From assembly GCA_963825585.1 (NCBI GenBank), contig CAWGTX010000006.1, positions 806,001 to 870,000 of the forward strand: DNA of 64,000 nucleotides, in the 5' to 3' direction. Positions 24,722-33,941 of the stretch are shown in pieces (position 1 is the stretch's first letter; each line of letters begins with the position of its first letter). The notes under the pieces were generated by a model that had not been told where the DNA came from, made no database searches, and saw nothing but the letters and a program-made list of their open reading frames with translations. Both the position numbers and the translations under genes were made by a program. The DNA is from JAOUGY01 sp963825585 (GTDB lineage Bacteria > Actinomycetota > Acidimicrobiia > Spongiisociales > ZC4RG35).

Positions 24722-26289
24722 GACAGCGGCACCGACTGCCCGGCCTTGACGTAGGCGTCGTCGGCGAACCAGATCCCGACCATGGCGGCTGCGGCGCCGA
24801 TGAGGGCGACCCAGAGCGGGGAGCCCCACAGGTAGCCCGTTCCGAACGAGACGGGGATGGCGACACCGATGAGCTGGCCGCCGATCCACCACTGGTTGGA
24901 GAAGGCGCCTTTGGTCATGTGATGGACGGCCATGGCGATGTTGCGGGTCGGGTGATGCGAGGTGATCTCGACCAGTGCGATCAGGCCGAGGGCGAGGGCA
25001 CCTCCAGTCATCGCCCATGCCGACGACCTCATGAGGGCGCCTTCGGCACCGACCATGGCACCCAGGATCAGCATCGCTCCTCCCCCGGCGGCAAGGGCGC
25101 CGGCCACCATGTGCCACAGGAGCATCGGGCTCTGCCACAGATCCCGGGCCTCGGCCTGGCCGAACAGGAAGGCGGTGTAGCCCGCCAGGGCGATGGCGAC
25201 CGGGACCGCGATCCACACCATCACCCGCACCGCATCGGGGCCGAGCCCTACTCCGAGGAGGAACCAGATGGCCATGATGACGGCGTAGGCAGTGAGGATC
25301 CAGGCGCCTCGCACCAGCCACGAGCCGGGGTTGCCTTTGGTCATGAGGTAGTAGAACCGGTCGGGACGCTTGAGGTCCCACACGAGTAGCGCGCCGGTGG
25401 CCGCCAGGAACAGACCGGCGACGAGCGGCACCATCCACTGCACGAGTGCCGAGTCGGTTCCGCCTCCGGCCAGCAGCGACAACGCCACCGCCAGGATCAT
25501 GCCGGCGGAGATCCCCTTGGTCAGGAAGTAGCTCGACACCCTCCATCCCCATGGCATGGGATGGTCGGTGTTGTAGACGACGCGGGGGGCGGATTCGTCG
25601 AAAGCGACCTTGGTGGGTCCGGACGGCCCGGACGTGTCGGCGGGTGTGAGGTCGACGTTGAGCCAGGCGGGAACCGGGTTGGGGTCGTCACGCCAGATCA
25701 TCGATCCGGCGCGGACCTCCGCCATCATCGGATCGAGGTTGACCTGCTCGGCGCCCTTGTACCAGAGCTTGGGGTTGGTGCCCTGTTCGGGCGAGCGGAC
25801 GAAGACCTGTTCGGTGGCGACGATCCTGGCGATCTTGGATGTGGGGTCGTCGAGGTCACCGGCGATGATCGCCTGTTCGGGGCACACGATCACGCAGGCC
25901 GGTTCCAGTCCGACTTCGACGCGGTGCACGCAGTAGTTGCACTTCTGGGCAGTGTGCTCGTCCGGGTCGATGTAGAGGGCGTCGTAGGGGCATGCCTGCA
26001 TGCAGGACTTGCAGCCGATGCACCGATCGGTGTCGAAGTCGACGATGCCGTCCTTGCGGGTGTACAGCGCTTTGGTGGGGCAGATCGTTACGCAGGGTGC
26101 GTCGGCGCAGTGGTTGCAGCGCTGGACGTTGAAGTAGCGCTTGGTATCGGGCCAGGTGCCCTTCTCGATGTACTTCACCCAGGTGCGGTTCACACCAAGT
26201 GGTACCGAGTGCTCGGTCTTGCAGGCAACCGTGCAGGCATGACAGCCGATGCAGTTGTCCTGGTCGATGACGAAGCCGTATCGCGTCAT
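24718..26289 (-). CDS. FeS ferredoxin-like and NrfD-type membrane subunit fusion
   Basis: 523 residues. The first ~190 hold four [4Fe-4S] motifs: CIGCHACTVAC, CNHCADAPCVTICP, CIGCKSCMQACP and CNYC...CVIVCP, as in NrfC/PsrB/SoeB electron-transfer subunits. After a ~60-residue linker come eight to nine transmembrane helices of the NrfD/PsrC/SoeC quinone-linked type (~250-515). These are usually two separate proteins; here they are one. The protein should carry electrons between the cytoplasmic molybdoenzyme and the quinone pool. A GAGG ribosome site is ~12 bases before the ATG. Confidence 0.85.
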   Translation of the reverse strand: MTRYGFVIDQDNCIGCHACTVACKTEHSVPLGVNRTWVKYIEKGTWPDTKRYFNVQRCNHCADAPCVTICPTKALYTRKDGIVDFDTDRCIGCKSCMQACPYDALYIDPDEHTAQKCNYCVHRVEVGLEPACVIVCPEQAIIAGDLDDPTSKIARIVATEQVFVRSPEQGTNPKLWYKGAEQVNLDPMMAEVRAGSMIWRDDPNPVPAWLNVDLTPADTSGPSGPTKVAFDESAPRVVYNTDHPMPWGWRVSSYFLTKGISAGMILAVALSLLAGGGTDSALVQWMVPLVAGLFLAATGALLVWDLKRPDRFYYLMTKGNPGSWLVRGAWILTAYAVIMAIWFLLGVGLGPDAVRVMVWIAVPVAIALAGYTAFLFGQAEARDLWQSPMLLWHMVAGALAAGGGAMLILGAMVGAEGALMRSSAWAMTGGALALGLIALVEITSHHPTRNIAMAVHHMTKGAFSNQWWIGGQLIGVAIPVSFGTGYLWGSPLWVALIGAAAAMVGIWFADDAYVKAGQSVPLS

Positions 26290-26361
26290 GTCGTGTGGGG
26301 CCTCACAATCGATTGTCGCGCCATGTCAGGCACATCCTGGCAGATTCCGGGCGGCCACAGA

Positions 26362-26586
26362 TCAGCACTTTCGGATCAGGAATCGGAATGCTCCATCGAC
26401 CTCGTCCTGGCCAGCCAGCTCGTGGCCCATGTCCTTGGCCCAAGCCGGAATGTCGGAGAGAGACCCCCGATCGGTGGCGAGCAACTCCAGGGTTTGCCCC
26501 GCCATGATTCCGTTCATCGCCTGACTGGTCTTGATCACGGGCATGGGGCACTGCAGGCCCCGGGCGTCGACGGTCACGTCCGCCAT
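26362..26586 (-). CDS. tusA: TusA-family sulfurtransferase
   Basis: 74 residues, a typical TusA length. The motif DARGLQCPMPVIK places the persulfide-carrying Cys at residue 13. TusA proteins hand sulfane sulfur between enzymes; beside dsrE and molybdoenzyme genes they usually belong to sulfur oxidation rather than tRNA thiolation. GGAG ribosome site. Lies between DsrE2 (26 bases upstream) and FeS-NrfD (72 bases downstream). Confidence 0.88.
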   Translation of the reverse strand: MADVTVDARGLQCPMPVIKTSQAMNGIMAGQTLELLATDRGSLSDIPAWAKDMGHELAGQDEVDGAFRFLIRKC

Positions 26587-26612
26587 GTGCGCTCCTCTCG
26601 TCGTCGAGCCCG

Positions 26613-27140
26613 TCAGATGAACAGGCTGATCTTCGCATCCCTCATGAGGCTGATCGCCGAACCGGCCCCGGCAGGCCGGTCGAGACCCGGTATCAGATCG
26701 TCGGGGTCGAGACCCATGAGATCCATGGTCATCTGACACGGCCAGAGCCTGACACCCAGGTCCTGTGCCATGGCCAGCAACTCCTGCACGGAGGCCACTT
26801 TGTGGTCGTCGGCGAGGTCCCGCATCATGCGAGCCCCCAGCCCCCCGAAGTTGAGCGTGGACAGCTGAAGGCCGTCGGGAGCGCCGCGACGGAACACCGA
26901 CATCAGCTTCTGGCGCCAGTCATCTCCGGTGATGCCGGCGTCGGGGCTCTTGAGGATCCCAAGGCCCCAGAACGTGAAGAACACGGTGACGTCCATGCCG
27001 TAGGCGGCGCCGGTGGTGGCGAGAATCAGCACCGGCCACGCCTTGTCGAGGTCGCCGGAGGCGGCGATCAGGACCATCTTGTCCTTCTCTTCCTGGGCAT
27101 CCCCATCTTTCGATGCCGGTGCCTGGGCTTCCACCGTCAT
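26613..27140 (-). CDS. DsrE2-like sulfur carrier protein
   Basis: 175 residues. After a charged leader come the DsrE/F Rossmann-like strands (KMVLIAASGDLDKAWPVLILA, VTVFFTFWGLGILK) and the conserved Cys135 in RLWPCQMTMDLMG, the position that carries sulfur in DsrE2. It is likely the entry protein passing persulfide to TusA. First gene of the leftward arm of the island; a GGGAGG ribosome site precedes ATG 27140, and a 16-base palindrome lies 38 bases further upstream. Confidence 0.85.
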   Translation of the reverse strand: MTVEAQAPASKDGDAQEEKDKMVLIAASGDLDKAWPVLILATTGAAYGMDVTVFFTFWGLGILKSPDAGITGDDWRQKLMSVFRRGAPDGLQLSTLNFGGLGARMMRDLADDHKVASVQELLAMAQDLGVRLWPCQMTMDLMGLDPDDLIPGLDRPAGAGSAISLMRDAKISLFI

Positions 27141-27177
27141 GGTTCCTCCCTCGTTGCCGGGCCATCTGCCCGGACAT

Positions 27178-27193
27178 ATGCACGGTGGCGCAT
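27178..27193 (-). promoter_or_regulatory. Palindromic operator candidate before dsrE2
   Basis: ATGCACGGTGGCGCAT, halves ATGC(A/G)C and G(T/C)GCAT around four bases, 38 bases from the dsrE2 start. Its twin is at 27277-27292. Read in the direction of the gene, it is followed by a CATATG that could be part of a -10. Confidence 0.6.
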
Positions 27194-27276
27194 CTTGGGG
27201 GTGGACCACACGGCCTGTCAACCGAAACCGGGGGTTTTCTGACCAACGCCAGTAAACTTCGCAACCCGAGACAAAC

Positions 27277-27297
27277 ATGCACGGCAGCGCATATAGT
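27277..27297 (+). promoter_or_regulatory. Palindromic operator and -10 before the rhodanese-dioxygenase gene
   Basis: ATGCACGGCAGCGCAT (27277-27292) overlaps a TATAGT -10 (27292-27297); GAGACA some 18 bases upstream is a weak -35. A repressor here would block polymerase. It shares 14 of 16 bases with the site at 27178-27193, so one regulator probably controls both arms. Confidence 0.65.
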
Positions 27298-27322
27298 TGG
27301 GAGCCGTCTCAGCGAGGGAGCC

Positions 27323-28450
27323 ATGACTTCGACGATGTCCACCACCGAGCTCGCCCGCCGGGTCGATGATCCGGACTCGGCGCCGTTCGTGCTCGATGTG
27401 AGAGCACCCGATCAGTTCGCCCGCTGGAGGATCGACGGCAAGGCCCATCCGGCCACCCTCAACGTCCCCTACTGGACAGCGCTCACCGACGGGGGAACGG
27501 TCGCGCCGCACCTCCCTCCCGACGGAGACGTCGTGGTGGTGTGCGCCCACGGAGGATCCTCGGCGATGGTGGTGGAGACACTTGACCTGCCCAACCTCCG
27601 CAACCTCGAAGGAGGTATGAACGCCTGGGCCGTCACCCTGGTGCCCCATGTGTTGGCGGATGACGGCTCCCACGTGGTGGTGCAGCTGGACCGGATCGCC
27701 AAGGCGTGCCTGTCGTATGTCGTGGCCGGAAGAGGCGACTCGATGGCGGTGATCGATCCCGCCGCGGATCTCGACACCTACCTCGAACTCGCCCGCAGCT
27801 TCGATGCGACCATCACACACGTGTTCGACACCCACCTCCACGCCGATCACATCTCTCTCGCCCGCCGGTTGTGCGAGGCGACTGGCGCCGAGTACCACAT
27901 CGCTCCCGGAGACGTCGAGGGAGCCACGTTCCCACATCGTCCGCTCGAAGACGGCGAACGTTTCCTCGTCGGCGAGATGGAGATCGTGGTCAGCTCCGTG
28001 GCGACACCGGGCCACACGCCCGGGTCGACGTCGTTGGAGGTCGACGGTCGGTTCCTGATGACCGGCGACGCCGTGTTCGTGACCGGGATCGGACGACCCG
28101 ATCTGGGAGGAGAGACCGAGCCCTGGGCTCGAGACCTGTTCCATACCATCCACCGGCGACTGGCATCGCTGCGGCCCGGGCTCGAGATCTGCCCGGCCCA
28201 CTACTCCACCCGGGAAGAGGCGGGCCCCGATGGGAGCGTCCGGCGCGCGTTGGGGGACCTGCTCGCCAACGACCCGGTGGTGTCGATCGCCGACGAGGAG
28301 GAGTTCGTTGCCTACGTCGTCGGCCACCTCGGAACCCCGCCCCCCACCTACCATGACATCCGCAAGGTCAACATGGGGTGGCTGGAGGTCGACACCGAAG
28401 GGGCGCGAACGTTGGAGGTCGGACGCAACGAATGCGCCCTGTCGGGTTGA
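27323..28450 (+). CDS. Rhodanese - persulfide dioxygenase (MBL) fusion
   Basis: 375 residues. Residues ~1-110 form a rhodanese domain with the active Cys in VVVCAHGGSS. Residues ~115-330 form an ETHE1-type metallo-β-lactamase domain: THLHADHISLARRL, TPGHTPGS, GDAVFVTGIGRPDLGG and PAHYSTRE. ETHE1-like enzymes oxidise glutathione or protein persulfide to sulfite. In most known fusions the rhodanese is C-terminal; here it leads. The sulfite formed would be the substrate for the divergent molybdoenzyme if that is SoeA-like. Ribosome site GCGAGGGAG. Confidence 0.85.
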   Translation: MTSTMSTTELARRVDDPDSAPFVLDVRAPDQFARWRIDGKAHPATLNVPYWTALTDGGTVAPHLPPDGDVVVVCAHGGSSAMVVETLDLPNLRNLEGGMNAWAVTLVPHVLADDGSHVVVQLDRIAKACLSYVVAGRGDSMAVIDPAADLDTYLELARSFDATITHVFDTHLHADHISLARRLCEATGAEYHIAPGDVEGATFPHRPLEDGERFLVGEMEIVVSSVATPGHTPGSTSLEVDGRFLMTGDAVFVTGIGRPDLGGETEPWARDLFHTIHRRLASLRPGLEICPAHYSTREEAGPDGSVRRALGDLLANDPVVSIADEEEFVAYVVGHLGTPPPTYHDIRKVNMGWLEVDTEGARTLEVGRNECALSG

Positions 28451-28453
28451 TGA

Positions 28454-30160
28454 TCAGTCCACGATCTCGTCGAGGTGCTCGACGTGGCGGTGGAACCCCA
28501 ATCTGATCCTCTCACAGCCGGCTCTGGCATTCGCCAGCACCGCGGCGGTCCAGCGCTCGGCGACCCGTCGTTTGCGATCATCGGCGGCTGCCTGCGCGAA
28601 CAGGAGGTGAGCAGCCCACAAGCCGATGTACCCGTCCACGAGATCCCGGGCCGCCGCTTCCCGGGCGGATACTCCCATCATGGCCGCCCCCTCCCGCATC
28701 TCGCCGCAGACCGCCGTCAACTCCTTGATGCGATCCGCCAACTCCTCCATGCCTTCGGGGACGTCGACCGGCCCCTCCATGAGGGGCGCCAGCACATTTG
28801 CCATCACCCCTGGCAAGGCCGACCCCGCCTGCACCTGCGAGGTGCCCTCGTAGATGGTGGTGATGCGCACATCCCGGACGCGCTGCTCGGCTCCGGTCTC
28901 ACGGATGTACCCCATGCCGCCGAACACCTGCTGAGCGACGAGGCAGATGTCCTGGGACGCCTCGGTCACCACGTACTTCACCGCCGGCGACAACAGGTCG
29001 ACGAGTGGTGAGGTCTCCTGGAAGCAGCGCTTCAACTCGGAGGTGTCGCCACCGGACCGCTTGACACGTTCGATCTCGATCTCGACGGAGTTGCGGAGAT
29101 CGAGCAACCGGCACCCCTCGTACACCATCGCCCGACACGCCTCGATGTTCGTGGCCATGTCGACCAGCATCCCGGCGACGGCGGGGATCTGGCGGATGGG
29201 CCGCCCGAACGCCACCCGGTCGTGGGCGTAGGCTGCAGCGGCCCGGTATGCCCCGTCGGCGATGCCCAGTGCCTGGGCGGCCACGCTGAAGCGGGCATGG
29301 TTGAGCGTCCGGAGCGTTTGGATCATGCCCATGCGACGTTTGCCGACGAGCCACGCCGGGGCATCCTCGAACACGAGCTCGCAGGTGGGCGACCCGTGGA
29401 TGCCCATCTTCTCCTCGAGTCGGGTCACCCGCACACCGGTGCCGTCGGAGGCGAACATCGACAGCCCGAACATCCCCGGCTGGTCCTGTTCGGATCGGGC
29501 CAGCACCAGCAGCACTTCGCCGTTGCCGTTCGAGATGAACTGTTTGGTTCCCTGGAGTCTCCACTGGCCGGAGTCGTCCTGATAGGCGCGGAGCCGGGTG
29601 GCAGCGATGTCGGATCCCCCGCCGGGCTCGGTGAGCACCATGGCGGCTATCTTTTCTCCGGAGCAGTAGCCGGGCAGAAGGTGGGCTGCCACGTCGTCGG
29701 GCCCGTAGTGGGCGATCGCCTCGCCCACGTCCTGATAGCCGAACATGGTCATGAGCGAGGCATCGGCCCGGGAGACCATCTCGATCATCATCACATAGAC
29801 CGTCGCCGGAAAGTTGAGGCCGCCATAGCGACGCGGCATCACGACGCCGGCCATTCCGGCCTCGGCCAACCGCTTGTAGGCCTGGAGCGATCCGGCCGCG
29901 TACCGCACCTCACCGTCGACCATGACGGCGCCTTCGGCGTCGATCGATGCGGACAGAGGGGCGATCACGTTTCCCGCCAGATCACCGACCAGCTCGAGCG
30001 CCGCCCGGTACCCCTCCATCGCCTCGTCGTAGTCGGCGGGAGCGATGTCGTGTTCGAGATGCTCCGTGTAGCCCTTCTCCAGTACCCCGACGATCTCGGA
30101 GAGATCGAGACGATCGAGGATCGCTCCCAGGTCCGGGGTGTCGGTGAAGTAGTTGGCCAT
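28454..30160 (-). CDS. Acyl-CoA dehydrogenase
   Basis: 568 residues, the long FadE5/DmdC-like form with an extra C-terminal helical domain (~470-568). Landmarks: MVLTEPGGGSDIAA and the FAD/substrate loop TKQFISNG, EEKMGIHGSPTCEL, QVFGGMGYIRETGAEQRVRD and the catalytic Glu in TTIYEGTSQVQ. It introduces the α,β double bond in β-oxidation. Start set at the second ATG, nine bases after TACCGT; the first ATG (30169) adds MVV and has a GGAG nine bases upstream, so either is possible. Tail-to-tail with the rhodanese gene, with a 3-base gap. Confidence 0.9.
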   Translation of the reverse strand: MANYFTDTPDLGAILDRLDLSEIVGVLEKGYTEHLEHDIAPADYDEAMEGYRAALELVGDLAGNVIAPLSASIDAEGAVMVDGEVRYAAGSLQAYKRLAEAGMAGVVMPRRYGGLNFPATVYVMMIEMVSRADASLMTMFGYQDVGEAIAHYGPDDVAAHLLPGYCSGEKIAAMVLTEPGGGSDIAATRLRAYQDDSGQWRLQGTKQFISNGNGEVLLVLARSEQDQPGMFGLSMFASDGTGVRVTRLEEKMGIHGSPTCELVFEDAPAWLVGKRRMGMIQTLRTLNHARFSVAAQALGIADGAYRAAAAYAHDRVAFGRPIRQIPAVAGMLVDMATNIEACRAMVYEGCRLLDLRNSVEIEIERVKRSGGDTSELKRCFQETSPLVDLLSPAVKYVVTEASQDICLVAQQVFGGMGYIRETGAEQRVRDVRITTIYEGTSQVQAGSALPGVMANVLAPLMEGPVDVPEGMEELADRIKELTAVCGEMREGAAMMGVSAREAAARDLVDGYIGLWAAHLLFAQAAADDRKRRVAERWTAAVLANARAGCERIRLGFHRHVEHLDEIVD

Positions 30161-30259
30161 GACGACCATACGGTACCGCTCCAGCTCACACTGTCGATAA
30201 TGCGTCAGTGCCGGCCGGTCATCGACGCTGTCCCACGGCTGACGCGTCCCCGGCAGGGC

Positions 30260-32038
30260 TCACCCTGCCGACGGTTCGCTCACCCAGAGGTGGCGCATGT
30301 CTTCTGACCGTTCCAGCAGCTCCGGGAGTGAACCCCGATCGACGATCCGGCCTCCGCTCATGAGGAGGATGTGATCGGCCCGGCCGAGGGCCGCTCGGCG
30401 ATGCGACACCACCAGACAGGCGACGTCTCGCACCGAGAACAACCGGTTCCACAGCTCGTTCTCGGTGTGCACATCGAGCGCCGAGCTGAGATCGTCGAAC
30501 ACGAGCAGCTGGGCGTTGGTGGCGAACATGCGGGCGGCGGCCGATCGCTGGATCTGCCCACCCGACAGCTTGACGCCGCGGGCACCCACCATCGTCCCCA
30601 ATCCCGACTCCAGACGTTCCAGGTCGGGGTCGAGCACGGCGAGCTGTACCGCTTCGCGGACTCGTTCGCGCGTGACCCGGGCACCGAGCGCGATGTTGTC
30701 CTCGAGCGTCTCCGAGAACAGTCGTGGCACTTGGCCCGTGTACGCCGAGCGGGGCGGAACGAAGAAGGCGGCCGGGTCCTCGACTGGTTCGCCGTTCCAG
30801 CGAATCTCACCGGTCGCCGGCACCAGCCCCAGCAGGGCGCGAACCAGCAGCGACTTGCCCGAACCGACGACACCGGTGACGACCGTGAAACTCCCGGCCT
30901 CGATCTCGAACGAGACCTCCTCCAGTGCCACGGCACCGTCGGGGAAGGTGTAGGACAGATCCCTCACCTCGAGCCGCTCGAACGGCTCGACCATCGGCTC
31001 CTCCGGCATCTCGGGCAAGTTGGCGACATCGAGAGCGACCCGGGTCCGATCGAGCAGCACGGCGTCGGGGGCGTCGACGCTGAGCGAACGTATCCGTTCG
31101 AACGCCACCCCTGTGCGACGGTGCTGCACGATGATGTCGCCGATGAAGGACATGTAGTCGGTGAGGCGGGGCAGGTAGATGAGGAAGATGGTGAGTTCAC
31201 CGACGCTGATCGCACCGGACGCGACGTCGGATCCCGCCACCAAGAGGACGATCGCCACCCCGACCGTCGCCATGTTGCGGTTGATGGAGCGGAGGATCTC
31301 GGTGAGGACCGTGTCACGCAGTGCCGCCTCCCGTCGCACCCGGTTGAGGCGGCGGAACTCCTCCATCACCGGCTCCTCGGCCCGGCGCAATGTGACGGCC
31401 TGGACCGCCGAGAAGGTCTCGCCTATGAATCCTGTGACCGCTTCGGTGGCGGCCCGCATGGCGCGCCGCCGCTGCCGGATGACCGGCCCGAACGCCTGGG
31501 TGAGGAATCCGGCGGCAACGGTCGGAATCAGCACCAGGAACGTGAGCCGTGGATCGATCGACGCCATCACCACCACCGAGCCGACACCGAACACGAGGAT
31601 GCCGCCCATGTCCACCCAGTTCTCCATGTACTCGAGCACGTCCTCGACGTCGTCCCGGAAGGTGCTCACAGCCTCGCCCGGGGATTTGGGGATCACCCGC
31701 GATCCCGGCGCCTCCAACACCCAGCCGAGCAGGTTGCGCCGCAACTGCAGACCCTGCTCGATGAGGTGACGGATCCAGGTGCGGTCGCCCACCCAGATGA
31801 AGCCGTTGCGGCCGATGGCGAGCGCGCTGAACACCGCCACGATCGGCCAGGGACTGGCGGTGGGGTCGTCGCCGGCGGAAAGGCGGTCGAAGACCATGCC
31901 CGTGAGCAGCCCGAACGCCAGCGGCATGCCGTGGATGATCGTCCACAGCACGAACGAGAAGGCGAAGCGGCCGGGCCGGTAGCGGATGGTCTCCCATCCC
32001 ACCCGGAACGTGCCGACGCGATATGGCAATCCGCTCAT
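30260..32038 (-). CDS. ABC exporter half-transporter, degenerate ATP site
   Basis: 592 residues: six-helix exporter domain (~15-300) then nucleotide-binding domain. Walker A GVVGSGKS, signature LSGGQIQRSA and H-loop VVSHRR are normal, but after Walker B (LLVFDD) the catalytic Glu is Asp. This subunit therefore supplies the good signature to its partner's ATP site and a weak Walker B to its own. Overlaps the upstream partner by ATGA. The transported substrate is unknown. Confidence 0.88.
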   Translation of the reverse strand: MSGLPYRVGTFRVGWETIRYRPGRFAFSFVLWTIIHGMPLAFGLLTGMVFDRLSAGDDPTASPWPIVAVFSALAIGRNGFIWVGDRTWIRHLIEQGLQLRRNLLGWVLEAPGSRVIPKSPGEAVSTFRDDVEDVLEYMENWVDMGGILVFGVGSVVVMASIDPRLTFLVLIPTVAAGFLTQAFGPVIRQRRRAMRAATEAVTGFIGETFSAVQAVTLRRAEEPVMEEFRRLNRVRREAALRDTVLTEILRSINRNMATVGVAIVLLVAGSDVASGAISVGELTIFLIYLPRLTDYMSFIGDIIVQHRRTGVAFERIRSLSVDAPDAVLLDRTRVALDVANLPEMPEEPMVEPFERLEVRDLSYTFPDGAVALEEVSFEIEAGSFTVVTGVVGSGKSLLVRALLGLVPATGEIRWNGEPVEDPAAFFVPPRSAYTGQVPRLFSETLEDNIALGARVTRERVREAVQLAVLDPDLERLESGLGTMVGARGVKLSGGQIQRSAAARMFATNAQLLVFDDLSSALDVHTENELWNRLFSVRDVACLVVSHRRAALGRADHILLMSGGRIVDRGSLPELLERSEDMRHLWVSEPSAG

Positions 32039-33774
32039 GCGAGTTCTGTTCCGGCTCCGGCGGCCAGCAACCGGGCGTAGCGCGAGTCGGGATCGCGGTG
32101 CAACCCCTCGCGGTCGCCGTATTCGACCACCCTGCCCGCCTCCACCACCATGATGAGATCGGAGCGCCGAACCGTGTCGAGCCGGTGGGCGACCACCACG
32201 ACGGTCCGCCCCGAGAACAGTCGTTCGGCGGCAGCGGCCAGCCGCGACTCCGTGGCCGGGTCGAGGCGCGATGAGGGCTCGTCGAGGATCACGACCTGTG
32301 GGTCCTGGAGGAACACCCGGCTGAAGGCGAGGAGTTGCTGCTCACCTGCCGAGAGCCCCGCACCGGAGGCACCGAGCTCCTTGTCGAGGCCCAGTGTGCG
32401 GATCCAGTCGCCCAGCCCGGCGCGGTCGAGCACCGCCAGGATCTCGTCGTCATCGAGCGAGCGGTCGAAGAACGTGAGGTTGTCCCGGATGGTGGCACCG
32501 AAGAGCTGCACGTCCTGGGTGACCACGCCAACCGAACGCCGCAACGAAGCGGCGTCGACGTCGCGGAGGTCGACGCCGCCGAGCTTGACGCGGCCGAGCA
32601 CAGGGTCGTACAACCGTGAGATGAGCCTGGTGATGGTGGACTTGCCTCCGCCGGTCCGTCCGAGCAGACCCAGCACCTTGCCGGCGGGGACCACGAACGA
32701 CACCTCGCGCAGCACCGGGGCCGCTTCATAGGCGAACGTCACCGAGTCGAACTCGATCGAGAGCGGGCCCTCGGGCAGGCGACGACTCCCCGTGTGGGGG
32801 ACCTTGGTGGTGACCTGGCGCAGGGCATCCACCCGGATCAGTCCGCCCGCCGCCTTCTGCAATTCCTGGAGCTGCTGGGTGATCTGTTCGATGGGACGGC
32901 GCACCAGCGCCACATACTGAATCACGAGGTAGGCGGTACCGACGGTCACCGAACCGCGCAGGAACAGCCACACGCCGAGGGCGAGAGCGATGGCATCGCC
33001 CGTCCAGAAAGCGGTGTTGGCCGTGACCCACACCACCACCCGCTTGAGCCAGGCGCGCACGGTGTTGTCGTAGAAGTCGATCATCACCGGACCGAACCGG
33101 GCCATGGTGAATCGGCCCGCGCCGTTGGCACGGATGTCGTCGATTCCCGCCAGCCGTTCCTCGATGAATCCGTAGTAACCGGCCGAGGTCTCCCGCTCCT
33201 CCTCGGCGGCGGCGACGGCCAGCGACCGCACCCGGTAGAGCAGCGCCAAGAGCGCCACCACGTACACACCCAGCACCGCCCCCATCACCAGGTTGCGTAC
33301 GAGCGACACGACCACCACACCCACGAGCAGCACCGCGGCTCCTGCCAGCCGCACGGTGAACCGCGACAGGAACTCGGCGAGGGCCGTGACGTCGCCGTCG
33401 ACGCGCTCGATGATCTCGCCGGGAGTGGTGTCGGTGTGGAACCCCATGTCCAGAGCGAGCAGATGCTCGGCCAGGTCTTCGCGCAGCGCGTTGGTCGCGT
33501 CCCACCCCACCCGGGCCCCGAGGACGGCCGAGATCGCCTCCAGCACCTGGGTGGTGACCCCGGCCACCAGGAACGCCACGCCGATCCCGGTGAGGGTGTC
33601 GAGCCCCTCCCCCACCAGGACCGAGTCGATGAAGTTCGACAGCACGATGGGCACCACCAGCTGTAGCCCGATCGAGACGAGCAGCACCACGCCCAGCGCC
33701 ACCAACGTGCGCTTGTGGGGAGCGAGGTACGTGGTCAGCGCCGCGCGATACCCGGGACGGTGGGTGACGGCCAT
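32035..33774 (-). CDS. ABC exporter half-transporter, canonical catalytic Glu
   Basis: 579 residues, exporter fold. Walker A GRTGGGKST, Walker B with catalytic Glu (VVILDEPSSRLD), H-loop VVAHRLD. Its signature is unusual, LSAGEQQ in place of LSGGQ. Combined with the downstream subunit this gives one complete and one degenerate ATP site, as in heterodimers such as TmrAB or TM287/288. Leaderless promoter: TACCCT (33786-33781) six bases before the ATG. Confidence 0.9.
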   Translation of the reverse strand: MAVTHRPGYRAALTTYLAPHKRTLVALGVVLLVSIGLQLVVPIVLSNFIDSVLVGEGLDTLTGIGVAFLVAGVTTQVLEAISAVLGARVGWDATNALREDLAEHLLALDMGFHTDTTPGEIIERVDGDVTALAEFLSRFTVRLAGAAVLLVGVVVVSLVRNLVMGAVLGVYVVALLALLYRVRSLAVAAAEEERETSAGYYGFIEERLAGIDDIRANGAGRFTMARFGPVMIDFYDNTVRAWLKRVVVWVTANTAFWTGDAIALALGVWLFLRGSVTVGTAYLVIQYVALVRRPIEQITQQLQELQKAAGGLIRVDALRQVTTKVPHTGSRRLPEGPLSIEFDSVTFAYEAAPVLREVSFVVPAGKVLGLLGRTGGGKSTITRLISRLYDPVLGRVKLGGVDLRDVDAASLRRSVGVVTQDVQLFGATIRDNLTFFDRSLDDDEILAVLDRAGLGDWIRTLGLDKELGASGAGLSAGEQQLLAFSRVFLQDPQVVILDEPSSRLDPATESRLAAAAERLFSGRTVVVVAHRLDTVRRSDLIMVVEAGRVVEYGDREGLHRDPDSRYARLLAAGAGTELA

Positions 33775-33941
33775 ACCGGAAGGGTATCGGGAAGCACACC
33801 ACCGGCGTCGACGATTTGGCGCCCGGGCGGCTGCGACGACCACCGACATTCTCCAGTCGTTCCCAATCACACAAATGTGATTCCACCGTCCGTTCACCGG
33901 GGTTCCGTAAACCCAGGGCAACGGAACGGGAGACGAAGCCA

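Noticed and set aside
31085..31102. CGAAC...GTTCG dyad resembling a LexA box
   Set aside because: The half-sites are six bases apart instead of four and lie inside the ABC exporter coding sequence.
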